Source of the DNA: Cytophagales bacterium
Lineage (GTDB): Bacteria > Bacteroidota > Bacteroidia > Cytophagales > Cyclobacteriaceae
Assembly (NCBI GenBank): GCA_020063545.1
Contig: JAGUUF010000342.1
Span: 1 to 6,239, forward strand
Direction of reading: 5' to 3'
DNA: 6,239 bases
Part shown: in pieces, positions 5,086 through 6,239 of the stretch
Numbering within the stretch: the stretch's first letter is position 1
How the letters are laid out: each line of letters begins with the position of its first letter
The notes under the pieces: generated by a model
The model's input: only the letters and a program-made list of their open reading frames with translations
Databases searched by the model: none
Told to the model about the DNA's origin: nothing
Program-made: the position numbers and the translations under genes

Positions 5086-6045
5086 ATGGAACGATACACG
5101 AACCGGGTAACCCAGTTATTCAATATTGATGTACCGATTATCCAGGCCGGTATGGTATGGACCAGCGGATGGAGGCTTGCATCGGCTGTAAGTAATGCAG
5201 GCGGCCTGGGTCTTCTGGGCGCAGGCTCCATGTACCCCGAGGTGCTTAAGGAGCATATTCGAAAGTGCAAAGCGGCAACGGTAAAACCGTTTGGCGTAAA
5301 TGTTCCGCTGCTCTATCCGGATATTGATAAACTGATCTCCATTATCATTGAAGAAGGAGTTCGCATTGTTTTTACTTCTGCCGGAAATCCGGCAACGTGG
5401 ACTTCGCGCCTGAAGGACAACGGTATTACGGTTGTTCATGTGGTTTCAAGCGTAAAGTTTGCGCGTAAAGCCGAGCAGGCGGGTGTGGATGCCGTAGTGG
5501 CCGAAGGATTTGAAGCAGGCGGGCATAACGGCCGCGAGGAGACGACCACATTTGTTTTGATTCCGCTGGTGCGCGATGCGGTTTCAATACCCTTGCTGGC
5601 CGCAGGTGGTATTGCCGATGGCCGGGGTATATTGGCTGCAGAAGCACTGGGTGCCGATGGTGTTCAGGTAGGCAGCCGGTTTGCCGCAAGTACGGAGGCA
5701 TCACTCCACGATAACTTCAAGCAAAAGATTGTGGAGGCGGGCGAAGGTGACACCATGCTTACCATGAAACAACTTACCCCTGTGCGCCTGATAAAAAACA
5801 AATTCTATCAGCAGGTTGCCGAAGCCGAGCAGCGCGGGGCATCGGTTGAGGAATTAAAAACTCTTTTAGGAAGGGCACGGGCAAAGAAAGGAATGTTTGA
5901 AGGCGATTTAGACGAAGGCGAACTGGAAATTGGCCAGGTGGCAGCGGCCATCCATGAAATTAAACCTGCTGCAGAAATTTTAAATTCAATGTGGAGTGAT
6001 TACCTCGCCCTGAAACGGAAGATGTGCAACGGGATTGATGGATGA
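5086..6045 (+). CDS. FMN-dependent nitronate monooxygenase / FabK-like enoyl-ACP reductase family protein
   Basis: The 319-residue TIM-barrel flavoprotein belongs to the family shared by nitronate monooxygenases (2-nitropropane dioxygenases) and FabK enoyl-ACP reductases. Landmarks are VPIIQAGMVW (16-25), NAGGLGLLGAG (37-47), KPFGVNVPLL (67-76), EEGVRIVFTSAGNP (89-102), VVAEGFEAGGHNGR (137-150) with the candidate active-site His147, the phosphate-binding LLAAGGIADGRG (170-181) and GADGVQVGSRF (189-199). The C-terminal EGDLDEGELEIGQVAAAIHEI (272-292) resembles the tail of FabK proteins. Length and motifs are complete. Nitronate monooxygenases oxidise toxic alkyl nitronates such as propionate 3-nitronate; FabK reduces the enoyl-ACP double bond in fatty-acid synthesis. 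Sequence by eye does not separate them, although overall it recalls FabK. The downstream VOC gene overlaps by 4 bp. The start ATG follows GCCGC with no Shine-Dalgarno; it was chosen because the barrel begins directly after it. Confidence 0.92.
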   Translation: MERYTNRVTQLFNIDVPIIQAGMVWTSGWRLASAVSNAGGLGLLGAGSMYPEVLKEHIRKCKAATVKPFGVNVPLLYPDIDKLISIIIEEGVRIVFTSAGNPATWTSRLKDNGITVVHVVSSVKFARKAEQAGVDAVVAEGFEAGGHNGREETTTFVLIPLVRDAVSIPLLAAGGIADGRGILAAEALGADGVQVGSRFAASTEASLHDNFKQKIVEAGEGDTMLTMKQLTPVRLIKNKFYQQVAEAEQRGASVEELKTLLGRARAKKGMFEGDLDEGELEIGQVAAAIHEIKPAAEILNSMWSDYLALKRKMCNGIDG

Positions 6046-6239
6046 ACATTACAAAAATCAAAGAAACCTGCCTCTATATTTACGACCTTGAGCGGGCGAA
6101 GAAATTCTATGAAGTAACTTTGGAGTTGCCGCTGATTAGTTATCTGCCCGGCAAGCATGTATTTTTTAAGGCCGGCAGTTCGGTATTGCTGCTCTTTAAT
6201 CCGGATGACTCCAAAACAAAAACGAGCCCCCCGCCACAC
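6042..6239 (+). CDS. VOC-family (glyoxalase/bleomycin-resistance-type) protein, N-terminal 66 residues
   Basis: The ATG at 6042-6044 overlaps the TGA of the preceding gene (ATGA). The frame stays open to the window edge, giving 66 residues. The visible sequence has the first beta-alpha-beta-beta-beta module of the VOC fold: KIKETCLYIYDLERAKKFYEVTLELPL (5-31), then KHVFFKAGSSVLLLFNP (38-54) and a PPPH end that is typical just before the second half. Members are usually about 120-135 residues, so about half is missing. VOC proteins are metal-dependent lyases, dioxygenases, epimerases or drug-binding proteins, and the exact activity cannot be assigned. The 4-bp overlap implies translational coupling to the flavoenzyme. 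Confidence 0.87.
   Translation, partial: MNITKIKETCLYIYDLERAKKFYEVTLELPLISYLPGKHVFFKAGSSVLLLFNPDDSKTKTSPPPH

Noticed and set aside
1..6239. Mobile elements, CRISPR arrays, tRNA or rRNA genes
   Set aside because: No transposase, integrase, regularly spaced direct repeats, or tRNA/rRNA signature was seen on either strand; the Uma2 fragment alone is not evidence of a mobile element.

Overview
The window looks like chromosomal DNA from a Bacteroidota bacterium, most likely a Cytophagales-type lineage. Three things suggest this. The genes belong to families typical of that phylum: a DUF4153 membrane protein, an exported redoxin with a CNTCPY motif, a lipoprotein PhoD-like phosphatase and an Uma2-type nuclease. 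The starts lack clear Shine-Dalgarno sequences and are often preceded by A/T-rich DNA. At least one start has a TTG/TAnnTTTG-like promoter upstream. Genus and species cannot be read from the sequence.

Layout. Positions 1-176 (+) hold the 3' end of an Uma2-family gene. It overlaps tail to tail, by 10 bp, with a PhoD-type phosphatase/phosphodiesterase lipoprotein gene (167-1702, -). Upstream of that, on the same strand, is a DUF4153 polytopic membrane protein (1783-3546, -). A minus-strand intrinsic terminator (about 3566-3598) separates it from a two-gene thiol-redox operon on the minus strand: a TlpA-like thioredoxin (4260-4733), then an exported redoxin (3624-4241). A 352-bp intergenic region (4734-5085) follows. 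On the plus strand come an FMN-dependent nitronate monooxygenase / FabK-like protein (5086-6045) and, overlapping it by 4 bp, the start of a VOC-family (glyoxalase-type) gene that runs off the window (6042-6239).

How the genes may work together. The two exported thioredoxin-fold proteins form a clear transcription unit (18-bp gap, shared terminator) and probably act on thiols or peroxides outside the cytoplasm. The flavoenzyme and the VOC gene are translationally coupled and may form a small detoxification or metabolic unit. PhoD and DUF4153 are both envelope proteins on one strand, but PhoD has a plausible promoter of its own and no functional link is visible.

The least ordinary stretch is the divergent intergenic region. 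It contains a near-perfect 13-bp bulged hairpin with competing partners, a 20-bp palindrome, and two TTGTCCACA (DnaA-box-like) sites in opposite orientation around an AT-rich stretch. No mobile element, CRISPR array, tRNA or rRNA was seen, and there is no convincing evidence for a wholly new multi-gene system.
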